64,000 nucleotides of DNA, from contig CAUYUJ010014590.1 in the NCBI GenBank assembly GCA_963575745.1, positions 230,001 through 294,000 on the forward strand, in the 5' to 3' direction. This document shows, piece after piece, positions 8,382-19,325 of the stretch. The notes beneath the pieces were generated by a model that searched no databases, was not told where the DNA came from, and saw nothing but the letters and a program-made list of their open reading frames with translations. The first letter of the stretch is position 1. The number at the start of each line of letters is the position of its first letter. This DNA is from Prorocentrum cordatum (lineage: Eukaryota; Sar; Dinophyceae; Prorocentrales; Prorocentraceae). The position numbers and the translations under genes are program-made.

Positions 8382-9380
8382 TCAGGTGCTGGTTGAAAAT
8401 CTGGAACATGCGCCCCTCGTGTGTGCTCGGGCCCAGGCCTGAGTGGCCTGCGGCTCCTCTTCGGGTGGTTGCTGGTTTTCTTCTTGGACCCGCCCTGTCC
8501 CCCGCCCTTCGGCGCCAGCGGCGCTGTGGAGGTCGGGGAGGCTGCCACCACCCTTCGTCGCCAGGCGCTGTGGTGACGAGCCTTCGCGGTCCTCCTCCTC
8601 CTCCTCCTCCTCCTCCTCCTTCATGTTGTGGTTCCCCGCCTCCATATCATATCGGCTGTCGCTGCCATCCCTGAGGCCGTTGTCCCGCTGGTTGCAGTTG
8701 TGTTCGCAGACGCCATTGTACTTGACATAGCCATGTTATCCGCCTTGCTGCGTTCTGTGCTGTCCATCTCCTGACTCAAAGCGTGGCGACGCCCGCCCGA
8801 GGCTGGTACCCTCTGGGAGTCCCTGCTCCTGAGCAGTGCATACCTCGAGCGGGATGGATGGGTCGTCGGGGACCTTTCCCTCGCGGACGCTACCCTTCAC
8901 AGGCGGCAAAGCTTGGCGACGTATGCTTGAGGCTGGACATGCCTCAGGCGTTGTGTCAGGTGCGTCGGGGTTCGTTCCTTCGCAGACACTACCTTCCACA
9001 GGCGGCAAAACTTGGTGACGTATGCCCGAGGCTTCCCATGCCTCAGGCGCTGTGGCGGTTGCGTCGGGGGTCGTTCCCTCACCGATGCTGTTGGGTTGCT
9101 CCGCGTCTTGTACGTCATCGCATTCGTTCCAAGGTCCAATCCATACCGTTGTCTCACTGCCATCGTAGTGCCATGGTTGTGCCACGTCAAAGCTTATGCT
9201 GCTGTCGGATATGGTTCTCGATATGACTTCATCCACTGTCGTGGCCAGCTGTTCGGCCGTTCCAGCGGGAATCCATGTTCTACCCGGCGTGGCCCTTGTC
9301 CTGTAGTCTGCGCGACTGTCCATGTGTTTGTTGCAGTTCTCGCGCGTGTAGCACTGGATTCGGACGTCCACGAATTGCAA
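8382..9380 (-). pseudogene. Hypothetical protein with ~34-residue repeats, one in-frame stop
   Basis: From 9380 one frame runs 214 codons to a TAA at 8736-8738, then continues in the same frame for another ~118 codons to 8382. The first part has natural composition (TVDEVISRTISDSSISFDVA) and then two to three copies of an acidic repeat of 34 residues, 102 bp in the DNA (8890-9090), with LPPVEGSV and LPPVKGSV cores. After the stop comes YNGVCEHNCNQRDNGLRDGS, a poly-Glu run and a Gln/Pro-rich tail. Continuity across a single stop suggests a recently broken gene, a sequence error, or two exons flanking a short intron near 8725. No family recognised. The N-terminus abuts the retroelement relic. 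Confidence 0.45.
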
Positions 9381-10035
9381 AGGTTTTGTTTCCTGGGCAA
9401 CGAGTTTGCCGACCAGGCGGCCCAGTTAGGTGCCATGAACAAACCCGCCTCAGATGAGGCGCGCGAGCGACTCGTGCGTGCCGATGCAACCGTGCGGTTT
9501 TTGACAAGACATACCGCGAGATGTTTGTCAGTCTTTCCTTTCCCTTCGGGACCATTTCGGGTGGGCGGTCGGCGAGCATCCCCGCCGCCCCGATTGACGT
9601 AGGCTGCGGTGCACGCGATGCTCTCGTACTGGTTCTAAGCCGCAGCATTGTTCAGCGAATTTCGATACCGTTGGTGCTGGTCACAGGCTGTGGACAACTG
9701 GCCAATATGCGTTTTCTGTGCTGATTGTGAGTGCTATTCAAAGGAAAACATTCAAAGAAAACGCCAGGAGGCTTGCGCAGCACTGCCAGGGAGGAGTGGT
9801 CCGAGGCTCGGCCACCGCTTTCCGGACTGAACGGCTTTGGGAGTCACGGGATCCCAGAGACGGAGCTCCTGTGGCTGTTAGCCGCCATCTGCCGTTCGGA
9901 GCGACGTTGGTGGACGCCATGTACAGCGGGCTCAACGTGCTGCCGTTTCTTGACGGCATAGTGCATCGGGAATTTGAAGGTGTGGCGGGCTCGTTTGGTG
10001 GGAGTGGGACGGGAAGGATGCGGAAACGCATGTAG
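9377..10035 (+). pseudogene. Retrotransposon RNase H and C-terminal relic
   Basis: The frame through 9396 reads FLGNEFADQAAQLGA, the GNE-x-AD-xx-A signature ending a non-LTR-retrotransposon RNase H domain, followed by a helical segment (DEARERLVRADATVRF). After a frame change, 9690-9800 reads CVFCADCECYSKEN and then, shifted again, ENARRLAQHCQGG and WESRDPRDGAPV. That resembles the Cys-containing tail after RNase H in dinoflagellate retroelements. Reverse transcriptase and the rest of RNase H are not visible, and at least two frameshifts are needed, so this is a dead fragment. Confidence 0.5.
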
Positions 10036-10139
10036 GTGATTGCATGCTCGTGTCTCGTGCCACGTTCGACCCGTTGTTTAATTAATCTTGTAGTCTCGCG
10101 CTACACCGCCTGCGCTTCGAAGAGCCCGGCTGGTCTACC

Positions 10140-10370
10140 TGGGACGAATCCTCCTCCTCCTCCGCTTCCGTTTCCCCCTCCTCCTCTTCCTCCTTTTCTG
10201 TATTTCCCTAGGCTTTTTTCTTGTTCAATATTTATCTCTCTTCCTCTCTTTCTTTTTTCTTTTTTTGTTGTCTCTCTCTCTCTCTCTCTCCCTCTCTCTC
10301 TTTCTTTCCCTCCTCTTCCATCTCCTCCTCATCCCCTCCCCCTCCCCTCCTCTTTCTCCCTACCCCAGGG
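10140..10370. repeat. Pyrimidine-rich tract with (TC)n
   Basis: CCTCCTC, TTTTC and TCTCTC runs. No gene here. 10370-10700 holds nothing recognisable. Confidence 0.85.
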
Positions 10371-10699
10371 CACTCGAGTGGGTCCCCACCCGTGTCACTG
10401 AGTGGGACCCCCGGCGTTGGGGTAATGGTCCATGGTTCCTCATCTGTCTCCGCCCCCCTCATTTCCCTTTCATCTTCCTCCCCCCCCCTGCATGTCAGCA
10501 TGTGCCTCTCTTCTCTTTTTCAAAGTTAGTTTTCCATGCACGCCACCTAAGTTTCCACCGCTGTTTCACTCCCGCCGATGCGCCGTCCAGGCGCTTCTCG
10601 TTGTTTGCCATGCGCCCCTGGACCTTCAGAGTTGGGAAAAGGAGCCCTCCAGAGCTTTTGGCAGTCCTGTCTGGACTGCCGAAAGGCCACGGCTGAATT

Positions 10700-11044
10700 C
10701 TACATTCTGAGGCCCTGGTTCAGTTCTTCCAAGAACTCCTGGAAGGTCAGTGTCTCCTTGTCCCTAGATCCGCAGCGGCCCGAAAGAATCCAGGCTCGAG
10801 AGTAGATGGTGGAGGCTCTGGATGCTTCTCGGCCATGTCTGGCCTCTGGGAGGCTCCTTGTCACCACGGCTGGCTGCGTTTTGACATCCGTGAACAGAAA
10901 GTACGCCAGAATGACCCCCAGACCCAGACAACCCAAGACTTGAAGAAATCGAGATGCCTCGTCCCCAAGTGTGATGGCACTGTGGGTGCAAAATGTGTGC
11001 GTGAATACTTGGCTTGCTTTTCCTGGGTTTCGCCGGGTGGTCAC
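10700..11044 (-). CDS. Possible exon with one transmembrane helix
   Basis: A minus-strand frame of about 114 codons. Its start may be an exon border: AG|G occurs just before GKASQVF near 11025 and there is no ATG. It reads SAITLGDEASRFLQVLG, then a strong helix (CLGLGVILAYFLF), then a basic loop and an amphipathic end (KETLTFQEFLEELNQGLRM) before the stop. Composition looks natural and could be the last exon of a membrane protein. No family assigned. The opposite strand is also open, so coding is not proven. Confidence 0.35.
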   Translation of the reverse strand: MTTRRNPGKASQVFTHTFCTHSAITLGDEASRFLQVLGCLGLGVILAYFLFTDVKTQPAVVTRSLPEARHGREASRASTIYSRAWILSGRCGSRDKETLTFQEFLEELNQGLRM

Positions 11045-11167
11045 CGTGGGGGCGCCTTGTGGCTGCTTTTACGTTGGTTAGTTCCCCACATGCTTCGTGG
11101 GGTTCTGGTTTTCTTCCTTGCCGCGCCGCACCCGCGACATTCACCTCACCTCTCTCTCCTTCTCACA

Positions 11168-11395
11168 CAGCGCAGCACAGCACAGCACAGCACAGCACAG
11201 CATAGCACGGCTCAGCGCAGCACAGCACAGCACAGCACAGCACAGCACAGCACAGCACAGCACAGCACAGCTCAACGCAGCACAGCACAGCACAGCGCAG
11301 CACAACACAGCACAGCACAGCTCAGCACAGCTCAGATCAGCTCGGCACCGCACAGCACATCACAGCACAGCTCAGCATAGCACACAGGGCAGGCG
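11168..11395. repeat. (ACAGC)n pentanucleotide tract
   Basis: CAGCA repeats of about 225 bp with occasional ACGGCTC variants, directly bordering the 90-bp array. Confidence 0.95.
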
Positions 11396-13765
11396 CGGCA
11401 CCTTCTCGACACCAGAGGGGGTGCGCAGGGGGTGGTCTCTCACCGCGGGCTCTATACGCGCCAATGTCGCAGGGCCAAGCAGGCGTAGCACTTTCTCGAC
11501 ACCGGAGGGGGTGCGCAGGGGGTGGTCTCTCACCGCGGTCTCTAGACGCGCCAATGTCGCAGGGCCTAGCAGGCGTGGCACTTTCTCGACACCGCAGGGG
11601 GTGCGCAGGGGGTGGTCTCTCACCGCGGTCTCTATACGCGCCAATGTCGCAGGGCCTAGCAGGCGTGGCACTTTCTCGACACCGGAGGGGGTGCGCAGGG
11701 GGTGGTCTCTCACCGCGGTCTCTATACGCGCCAATGTCGCAGGGCCTAGCAGGCGTGGCACTTTCTCGACACCGGAGGGGGTGCGCAGGGGGTGGTCTCT
11801 CACCGCGGTCCCTATACGCGCCAATGTCGCAGGGCCTAGCAGGCGTGGCACTTTCTCGACACCAGAGGGGGTGCGCAGGGGGTGGTCTCTCACCGCGGTC
11901 TCTATACGCGCCAATGTCGCAGGGCCTAGCAGGCGTGGCACTTTCTCGACACCGGAGGGGGTGCGCAGGGGGTGGTCTCTCACCGCGGTCCCTATACGCG
12001 CCAATGTCGCAGGGCCTAGCAGGCGTGGCACTTTCTCGACACCGGAGGGGGTGCGCAGGGGGTGGTCTCTCACCGCGGTCTCTATACGCGCCAATGTCGC
12101 AGGGCCTAGCAGGCGTGGCACTTTCTCTCGACACCCGCAGGGGGTGCGCAGGGGGTGGTCTCTCACCGCGGTCTCTATACGCGCCAATGTCGCAGGGCCT
12201 AGCAGGCGTGGCACTTCTGTGCGCAGGGGGTGGCACTATCTCGCAGGAGGGCACTTTCTGGGGGTGCGCAGGGGGTGGTCTCTCACCGCGGTCTCTATAC
12301 GCGCCAATGTCGCAGGGCCTAGCAGGCGTGGCACTTTCTCGACACCGGAGGGGGTGCGCAGGGGGTGGTCTCTCACCGCGGTCCTCTATACGCGCCAATG
12401 TCGCAGGGCCTAGCAGGCGTGGCACTTTCTCGACACCAGAGGGGGTGCGCAGGGGGTGGTCTCTCACCGCGGTCTCTATACGCGCCAATGTCGCAGGGCC
12501 TAGCAGGCGTGGCACTTTCTCGACACCAGGGGGTGCGCAGGGGGTGGTCTCTCACCGCGGTCTCTATACGCGCCAATGTCGCAGGGCCTAGCAGGCGTGG
12601 CACTTTCTCGACACCGGAGGGGGTGCGCAGGGGGTGGTCTCTCACCGCGGTCCCTATACGCGCCAATGTCGCAGGGCCTAGCAGGCGTGGCACTTTCTCG
12701 ACACCAGAGGGGGTGCGCAGGGGGTGGTCTCTCACCGCGGTCTCTATACGCGCCAATGTCGCAGGGCCTAGCAGGCGTGGCACTTTCTCGACACCGGAGG
12801 GGGTGCGCAGGGGGTGGTCTCTCACCGCGGTCTCTATACGCGCCAATGTCGCAGGGCCTAGCAGGCGTGGCACTTTCTCGACACCGGAGGGGGTGCGCAG
12901 GGGGTGGTCTCTGGTACGCGCCTCCGCACCGCGGTCCCTATACGCGCCAATGTCGCAGGGCCTAGCAGGCATGGCACTTTCTCGACACCGCAGGGGGTGC
13001 GCAGGGGGTGGTCACTCACCGCGGTCCCTATACGCGCCAATGTCGCAGGGCCTAGCAGGCGTGGCACTTCCTCGCAGAGGGGGTGCGCAGGGGGTGGTCT
13101 CTCACCGGTCCCTATACGCGCCAATGTCGCAGGGCCTAGCAGGCATGGCACTTCTCGACACCGCAGGGGGTGCGCAAGGGGGTGGTCTCTCACCGCGGTC
13201 CTAGACGCGCCAATGTCGCAGGGCCTAGCAGGCGTGGCACTTCCTCGACACCAGAGGGGGTGCGCAGGGGGTGGTCTCTCACCGCGGTCCCTATACGCGC
13301 CAATGTCGCAGGGCCTAGCAGGCGTGGCACTTTCTCGACACCGCAGGGGGTGCGCAAGGGGGTGGTCTCTCACCGCGGCCCCTATACGCGCCAATGTCGC
13401 AGGGCCTAGCAGGCGTGGCACTTTCTCGACACCAGAGGGGGTGCGCACGGGGGTGGTCTCTCACCGCGGTCTCTATACGCGCCAATGTCGCAGGGCTTAG
13501 CAGGCGTGGCACTTTCTCGACTCCAGAGGGGGTGCGCAGGGGGTGGTCTCTCACCGGGGTGGTCCCTCACCGCGGCCGCTATGCACGACGGTCGTCCAGG
13601 GCATAGCAGGCGCGGCATTTTCTCGACACCATAAAGGCTGCGCAGGGGGTGGTCCCTCACCGCGGCCGCCATGCACGACGGTCGTCCAGGGCATAGCAGG
13701 CGTGGCACTTTCTCGACACCATAGAGGTGCGCAGGGGGCGGTCCCTCACCGCGGCCGCTGGCTGG
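11391..13765. repeat. 90-bp minisatellite, about 26 units
   Basis: Near-identical 90-bp units (CCAATGTCGCAGGGCCTAGC ... GGTCTCTATACGCG) begin at 11461, 11551, 11641 and onward. Most units differ by one or two bases (GTCTC/GTCCC, CCGGAG/CCAGAG/CCGCAG). An irregular segment lies at 12215-12265 and small indels appear after 12120. The last three units (13575-13760) are a diverged variant with ATGCACGACGGTCGTCC. Because 90 is a multiple of three, several frames on both strands stay open for hundreds of codons; I regard these as by-products. Confidence 0.95.
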
Positions 13766-14658
13766 CTCGAATATGTCCTCGATGGAGGATAGAAGGCTAG
13801 GAAGAGGGAGGAGGTTCAAGCAATATGGCGTTGGATGACACAGAGGGGAACATTCGCGACGAGGGCTGAGAACGCAGAATTGCGCATATATGATAAAACT
13901 TAAGCAAGCACATAATATTTAAATTAAGTATGTGGGGTTCCTCGGTAGCGTAATTTTTTCCCCCAGATTTTCGCCCGTTGGCCGCCGGTGGGCGTCTCGT
14001 GGCCGCCGTTGCGTTGGCTCGCTTTTCTGCGTTTTCGCATGGTTTCCGCCCGTAGTGTCCGTGTTGAAGTTTCTGGATCCACGCATAGGTTTGCATTACC
14101 GTAGTTTTCACTATATAGATTGCACCACACAGTTTGCAACCCACATTTTGTGCGACATCTGATTAACCACGTAGATTGCACCACGCTGATTTCTGCACCC
14201 CGACTAGACAGAACACGTCTTGGCAGCACATCTCATTGCACCAGGTTGTTCGCCCGTTTTACCTTACTCGAAACATTGAGCCTCATGGCGTGATCATCAG
14301 AACTAGCTTGCACCACATAGCCTGCACGACATAGTCTGCTCCCCGTTGCTTGGACAACGTACACATTTGTTGTATACATGGCATGTCATGCACATATGCG
14401 CATACACACGTATGCTACGCCCCTTCGCCAGTGTCATCGGTGAGGTACCAGCGCTGTTGCCAGGAAGTTCAGTCCGAGTGTGCCATCTTGCGCGCTCTTG
14501 CACGTGCAGCTCGTTGCCTGGAAGGGTTTGTAGGGGCTGGCGGGGGGTGGGGCGAGGTAGCTCATCGATCGGTAAACTCTTCCCGGAAGTTGAGTAATTG
14601 TATGCTCGCTTTAGAGACCTTTTCTGGGGTCCACCTCACGGATCTGTTCTACTCTTAG
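13766..14658. other. Lower-GC stretch without a gene
   Basis: Noticeably richer in A/T than its surroundings, with repeated TTGCACCAC and TGCACGACATAG words (14110-14340). No coding signal. Confidence 0.6.
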
Positions 14659-14746
14659 TTTACCTCCAATTTTATTTAAGTTCACCTCATACTCGTCTCA
14701 AGTTTGCCTCTATTTCGGCTCAAGTTAGATTAGCGTTCAGCTCAGG
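14659..14746 (+). repeat. Four 22-bp units, spliced-leader-like 3' ends
   Basis: Consecutive 22-bp units at 14659, 14681, 14703 and 14725 share TTxxCCTC at the start and CTCAAG (or TTTAAG, CTCAGG) at the end. Unit 3 ends ATTTCGGCTCAAG, 12/13 identical to the end of the 22-nt dinoflagellate spliced leader. Unit length equals the leader length. This could be a decayed head-to-tail series of relict leaders or an unrelated short tandem repeat. Confidence 0.4.
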
Positions 14747-14770
14747 GCGACGGACGTTCAACACACCATC

Positions 14771-15098
14771 GATGCATAAATGGAGCGACCGGCCCCAGGG
14801 AAGTCCGCAGAACGAGCATCTACCAGTGATATGCTTTCTCCGTTCCCTTCCCCCCCGCCGCCGTGGCGGCGGCAGTTTTTCCAGCGATTTTCCACCCGCG
14901 GTGCGCGGTGAGCGGTGCCTGCCGGGCGCAGTTCGGCACGCCAGGCCGCTGCTCAGCACGCACGCTCCTCCGCTCGGGGGCGAACAAAGAGACGTAAGAA
15001 TACATGCTTTTTGGGGGGCTTCGATCGGGGACAGGAACATGACCATGAAACTGCTTCCGCAACCGGCACCGCGCACTGTATTGAGGATGCGATCGTGA
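14771..15098 (+). CDS. Small ORF downstream of the 22-bp array
   Basis: ATG at 14771 (MHKWSDRPQGSPQNEHL) opens 108 codons ending before the (AT)n tract. The middle is Gly/Arg/Ser-rich. No domain recognised. Its interest lies in the position 25 bp after the leader-like array; the opposite strand is also open. Confidence 0.25.
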
Positions 15099-15159
15099 GA
15101 CGTCCAACAACAGATGTACACCATGTTCCGGCGAAAGCCCGAGTAGAATAGTGCACACA

Positions 15160-15240
15160 TCTATATATATATATATATATAGATATATCTATATAGATAT
15201 ATATACACATATACGTATATATATATATATATACACGTGT
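15160..15240. repeat. (TA)n microsatellite
   Basis: TATATA with GATA/ACGTA interruptions, about 80 bp. Confidence 0.95.
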
Positions 15241-15484
15241 GGCTCCCACTCGAGAGTATGCATGGCGCGAGCGCTTGTACCGCGAGGGCGGCCTCGCGGC
15301 CTGGGTTGCCGCATTGACGTGCGTGGTAGGGCGCGTACGTTTTATTTTGGACCGAATCTGGGCCTTTCTTGCAGAGTGGCTTGATGAACCCCGATGCCTG
15401 GTTTGCCTAGACCCTCCCCTTGGGAAAGCGATCTTTCTGGGCCCTGGGAGGCGCGGGACACGTGTGCCACAGCCTCCGCAGTTG
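15239..15484 (+). CDS. Weak coding candidate
   Basis: An open frame with plausible composition (GLAAWVAALTCVVGRVRF, then WAFLAEWLDEPRCLVCLDPP). The frame continues to 15565, but that part lies in the composite repeat. No family recognised. Confidence 0.2.
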
Positions 15485-15725
15485 CGGGTAAGAGTGAGGG
15501 GGGCAGCTGGGTCGTCGGCGGTCTGTGCGGCTCTCAAGGATCCCGCCGCAGGCACAGACTTTTGATAGATTGCACAACGAGCCTGTCGCAGGCGCGCTGA
15601 GTTTTCGACAAACAGTGCGGGGGGGCCGCGGGCGGGGCGCGGGTGGGTCCCGGGGTGGGTCGCGGGGTGGGTCGTGGGGTGGGTCGCGGGGTGGGTCGCG
15701 GGGCGTGTCGCGAGCGGGTCGTCAA
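15485..15725 (-). mobile_element. Composite repeat (CGACCC type), partial copy 1
   Basis: In reverse orientation: a degenerate copy of the module with AGAGTGAGGGGGC and CAGACTGCCGACGTC, the CGCAGGCGC motif, and a short GGGTCGCGGGGT minisatellite (15640-15720). The other end module is missing. Confidence 0.6.
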
Positions 15726-15739
15726 TTACGCAGCGAAGT

Positions 15740-17348
15740 TGAGGAACTGATTTTCCTCTCTATGCCTCCTTGTCTGCGTGATTGTGTGCGCATCTGGAGG
15801 TCAGGCAAGGATATAGTTTTGACCGAGGGCGCAATAGTAGACTTCCGTCACACTATTTCATCCACTCCGTGGGAATCAAGTAACAACACCAGGGCGAGGC
15901 ATGGCGGAATTCTGAATATTTTGGCCCTCGTGCGGCGGGACCGACACCGGTCAGCGAATGTGACACGTACAAGGATGGGATCAAACCGCGGAGGCAATGC
16001 GGCCTCGGTGCAATGATACCTCAAGGGGATCTCGGCCACGAAGTGTACCAATCCTGGATGATCAATGCGGGGGCACCTGCGGACGCACCGACGCCAACAG
16101 CTGCTGGGCCACCCGCTGGAGGACAGTCACATCGGGGATCGGCTTCTTAGTGAATGATGCGTGCCCCACAGGACGTATCCAGCATGTCCTTGTCCACCAT
16201 CTAGGCCATGGCGGACTGCTTCATGCGCCGCGACCCCTGGGTTGTTGCGGCCTGTTCCCAGGCAGGAGCGCGCGACGCCGTGATGACGCAGTATGGACCA
16301 GCGACAGCAAGCCGTCACGCGTGGACTGACGTCGTCAACGGTCCACCGCGTCCACCATCCCAAGTTGGATCCACACGGCTCGAGCCACTACCATTTGGCA
16401 GGGCCGCTTGGAAGCGAGTGGTTCAGGTTCGGTTATACCGTTGGGCTCGCCAATCAATATCATGGGCATGAGGGATGGTGATCTTATTCGTTGAATGGCA
16501 GTACGACGACATCAAGCGGCCGCACGCACGGCTACTACGCAGTTCGGGACCGCGACAACCGAGCCAGGCCACTGGCGGCCCAGTGGATCGTCCACAGCAG
16601 CACAGCGGCCACAACAACCTGGCCGCAGCCAGCCAGCCCAGGAACAGCATCTCTTAGTACAACGACAGCATCAGACCGCATTAGCTGACATGCACATGCA
16701 GGGCGTCGATGTGACGGACAGTATCGGTTTGCGCCTGCCCTGGGAATGGACCCCAGACGCCAGTCTGGCTGCACACCCAGGATCGCATGCCATTCCTACC
16801 GGCATGTGCGGCACATCCGCATCGCCCCCCGATGGAGGCGCGGGCAGCTGCACCCATGGATCACCCTGTCTCTGCCGAGCACCACGCCGAGACATTGGGC
16901 GCATCACTGACGCGATAGCCCATTCAGAACCGTGCCGCCAGGGACATGACAGACGATTGTATACAGTCTCCAAGCGGTACGTGTATCAGATCACGTGCTT
17001 TTTGTCCACGTATTGGGCGCCAGCCCCCACCGATTGACCCTGGTACGGTGCCGCAACCAATTGTAACGGTGGTGCCAGAGACTACGGGACCGCTGCCGCT
17101 ATACCTGCAGGACAACTCCCGCATAATGCATGCGAGCATGCAGGCCTCCTTTGACGCTCGACGGGCAGCGCGCCAGCGCGCAACGAGGCGCACGCAGCAC
17201 CTTGTCGCGGGTGCCGAGCACGGAAACGCGCCAATACCAATGTCCAGCCGTTGCGGCCGCTCCCGGCTTGCGAGGCCACAGACGACGCTTCACCGTCCGG
17301 GGCGGACACGCCCAACGACAGGCACCGCTGACATCCGTGATTGCCTTT
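15740..17348 (+). pseudogene. Decayed protein-like segments in successive frames
   Basis: No frame stays open, but plus-strand pieces look proteinaceous: DFRHTISSTPWESSNN (about 15850), DPWVVAACSQAGARDAVMTQ (16230), GPLGSEWFRFGYTVGLANQY (16400), QALADMHMQG-like Gln-rich sequence (16600-16780), and VVPETTGPLPLYLQDNSRIM (17070). They may be one old gene leading into the RING-like segment, broken by many frameshifts. No homology assigned. Confidence 0.3.
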
Positions 17349-17513
17349 ACGCAGTGCGCGGTATGCCTCGAGTCATTCGCCGTGCGCAGTACTTTATGGT
17401 GACTGCAATGTGGAGACCCACTTCATGCTGAGTGCTGGGGCCGAGCTGCTCGCACACATGTCAGGAATGGCGTAAATAGTGCAGCCATCGGGGCTCCGTG
17501 CGCCATCTACATG
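17130..17513 (+). pseudogene. Broken RING-H2-like zinc finger
   Basis: The frame through 17349 reads CAVCLESF (C-x2-C), a TGA stop at 17400-17402, then LQCGDPLHAEC and, 21 residues later, APCAIY. This matches the RING-H2 layout C-x2-C ... C-G-x-x-x-H-x2-C ... C-x2-C of E3 ubiquitin ligases. The first metal-binding His is Asp, the last Cys is Tyr, and the stop lies between the first and second Cys pairs. The preceding sequence back to 17130 is Arg/Gln-rich. A dead gene is the simplest reading. Confidence 0.5.
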
Positions 17514-18125
17514 GGGCCGGGCACGATCGTTGCCCAGTATCCTCACGCTGCGCCGCGAACGCGATGACTCCTTGGGCACCGCTATACACCGCGCCCAGGA
17601 GGTCATGGAGCTACGACGTATGCCCGACGATGTGCTGGCCAGGATTCCGACGCAAATCGTGGCCACAAGCAATGATAGTGTGGTGCCGAGGGCGGTCACG
17701 CCTGCACCGCACGTGCTTGCACCATCCCCGCAAGAGGCACCTGCGCCCAGACCGCTACTACAGGATGCGGGGGACACTTGCCAGACCTCTGGACCCGGGT
17801 AACAATCCACAGCTGGACGGGCTTGAGCAACAACAGCATCTGTCAGTGGGGGCGCGACGCCATCGCCACCCAAGCTCGGCCACGTGCCGTCAGAGTTGGG
17901 TGGCCTCGCCCGCGAGCGCCCGTAGCCGAGATCAGGTGGCACGCGAGCGCGTGATGAGCGAGCGCGCAACTAAGCTCATGCCCCCGATAATAAGGATTCC
18001 CTCCTTAAACGGCCTGAGAGTTAATCATCCCCAGCCAAGACAGAGTTGGTCGGGGAGAGGGGCGGCGATGGGAACATGCGAATCGCACTTGCTATCTTCT
18101 GATGCTGGCTCGCGTATGTCACATC
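17514..18125. other. No confident gene
   Basis: A plus frame (17479-17802) contains HRAQEVMELRRMPDDVLARI and a Pro/Ala-rich tail. It could continue the decayed gene upstream, but frames are not consistent. Confidence 0.3.
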
Positions 18126-18129
18126 GCAC

Positions 18130-18349
18130 ATCGTATTACTACCACCGTCACGGCCACCACCACCACTACTACGACTATTACGACCACGACTGTTTATATT
18201 ATTGTTATTAATACTAGTAATATTATTATGGTTGTTTTCCTTATTATTAATAGTACTACTACGATGACTCTTACCACTAGTACTACTACTGCTAGTACTG
18301 CTACGACTACTACTACTACTATTACTACTACTACGACTGCTGCTACTAT

Positions 18350-18380
<31 letters not shown>

Positions 18381-18443
18381 GCTCCTGCTGCTACTCCTAC
18401 TACTACTACTACTACGGCTCCTACTACTACCACTACTACTACG

Positions 18444-18501
<58 letters not shown>

Positions 18502-19174
18502 GTAATACTGCAGCTACAACTACCTGTACTACTGCTACTTTTCTGTTCTTGCTACTACTACTGCTGCTGCCCATTATTATTGCTAGTACGATTCGCATCC
18601 ATATCCTCTTCGCATTACTGTTCGAATTACTACAACGACATCTACTATGCGTACTACAAGTGCCGTTCCGAGTTAACCTTTTTACTACATCTACAATTTC
18701 AACACTTAGTAGTTGTAGTCGTAGTAGTAGCCGTAGTGGCAGTACTCTGACTAGCATTACTATTACTACTTCTGCCATTGCAGGTACAACTACTTCACGA
18801 TCACCTCTACTGCCAATCCATGCTGCGACATGTTCCATACTCTTATTGTTGCTTCTGCTACGGCCACTATTGTTTTGACCCGTCCATCCCCCATTATTAC
18901 AGTTATGCGTATGCATTGCTACCGCTTCTCCTACTCCTACTACGGCCATTCTACTACTGCTACAGAGAACTTCCACCAGCACCCCTAATACTACCAGGAC
19001 GGCTTGTAGTACTGATGCAATACGACTACTACTACTTCTATTTCCACTATTATTTCAGCTATGACCACTACTATCGCAACTACAACCTACCCAGCTACAA
19101 TACAGCTGCTACTACTACATTCATTAGCTTTACAGCTACTACTACTACTACTACTACTACTGCTACTAATACTG

Positions 19175-19235
<61 letters not shown>

Positions 19236-19274
19236 GGCTCCTACTACTACCACTACTACTACGACTACTACTAT

Positions 19275-19325
<51 letters not shown>

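Noticed and set aside
11097-12515. Open frames of 375-438 codons on both strands
   Set aside because: They lie wholly in the ACAGC and 90-bp repeats, whose unit length is a multiple of three and contains few stops.
11391-13765. CRISPR array
   Set aside because: Units are contiguous 90-bp repeats with no variable spacers, in a eukaryotic setting.
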